Assembly (NCBI RefSeq): GCF_004211955.1
Contig: NZ_RHJI01000015.1
Coordinates: forward strand, 243,111 to 307,110
DNA: 64,000 nucleotides
Source: Escherichia sp. E1V33
GTDB lineage: Bacteria > Pseudomonadota > Gammaproteobacteria > Enterobacterales > Enterobacteriaceae
Direction: 5' to 3'
Shown: positions 63,984 to 64,000 of the stretch, piece after piece
Position numbering within the stretch: the first letter of the stretch is position 1
Layout of the letters: each line of letters opens with the position of its first letter
Notes under the pieces: model-generated
What the model was told of the DNA's origin: nothing
The model's input: only the letters and a program-made list of their open reading frames with translations
Database searches by the model: none
Position numbers and translations under genes: made by a program

Positions 63984-64000
63984 TGGTTGCGGGGGCCGGA
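63984..64000 (-). tRNA. initiator tRNA-fMet, 3' end only
   Basis: The last 17 bases of the gene: on the minus strand TCCGGCCCCCGCAACCA, which is the T-arm end, acceptor strand and CCA of E. coli tRNA-fMet1 (metZ/metW/metV cluster). Which of the three copies cannot be told. Confidence 0.9.

Overview
The window reads as chromosomal DNA of Escherichia coli. Gene order and almost every protein match what I know of the K-12 region around 64-65 min, but reversed: ygfK ... hyuA-ygeYXW / ygeV / xdhABC / ygeR / glyU / remnant of the ETT2 type III secretion island / yqeG-yqeF / kduID / araE / lysR-lysA / galR / omrBA / aas-lplT / mutH / rppH-ptsP / lgt-thyA / ppd genes / recC-ptrA-recB-recD / argA / amiC / met tRNAs. 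No insertion sequence, prophage or CRISPR array was seen. The severe loss of ETT2 resembles what is described for phylogroup B2 strains; that strain-level guess is inference.

Region 1 (1-18.8 kb) is an anaerobic purine (xanthine/uric acid) catabolism cluster. It holds the iron-sulfur flavoprotein ygfK (cut by the left edge), molybdenum-hydroxylase maturation genes (mocA, yqeC, yqeB), a catabolic operon ygeW-ygeX-ygeY-hyuA-yqeA (carbamoyltransferase, diaminopropionate ammonia-lyase, M20 hydrolase, hydantoinase, carbamate kinase), the sigma-54 activator gene ygeV, and the three-subunit xanthine dehydrogenase xdhABC. Good -24/-12 sigma-54 promoters precede ygfK and xdhA, each with TGATAA palindromes 130-190 bp further upstream. 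This suggests one YgeV/sigma-54 regulon. A carbamoyltransferase plus carbamate kinase suggests ATP recovery from ring breakdown.

Region 2 (18.8-26 kb) starts with the amidase activator gene ygeR and tRNA-Gly glyU. It continues as AT-rich DNA in which only regulators of ETT2 remain: a HilA-like ygeH, a ToxR-like membrane regulator yqeI overlapping yqeJ, and a cysteine-rich LuxR-type yqeH. No structural type III secretion gene remains. The amino-acid transporter yqeG and the thiolase yqeF close the region.

Region 3 (27-40 kb) is core metabolism: kduID behind two KdgR-type operators, araE behind CRP and AraC sites, divergent lysR/lysA, galR, the twin sRNAs OmrB and OmrA, the lysophospholipid salvage pair aas-lplT, and tas.

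Region 4 (40-64 kb) is core replication, repair and envelope: ygdR, ygdQ, mutH, the DnaA-reactivating locus DARS2 (DnaA boxes and an IHF site between mutH and rppH), rppH-ptsP, lgt-thyA, four pseudopilin-like genes of which ppdA has a one-base frameshift, recC-ptrA-recB-recD, argA under ARG boxes, amiC, and the 3' end of an initiator tRNA-Met at the right edge.
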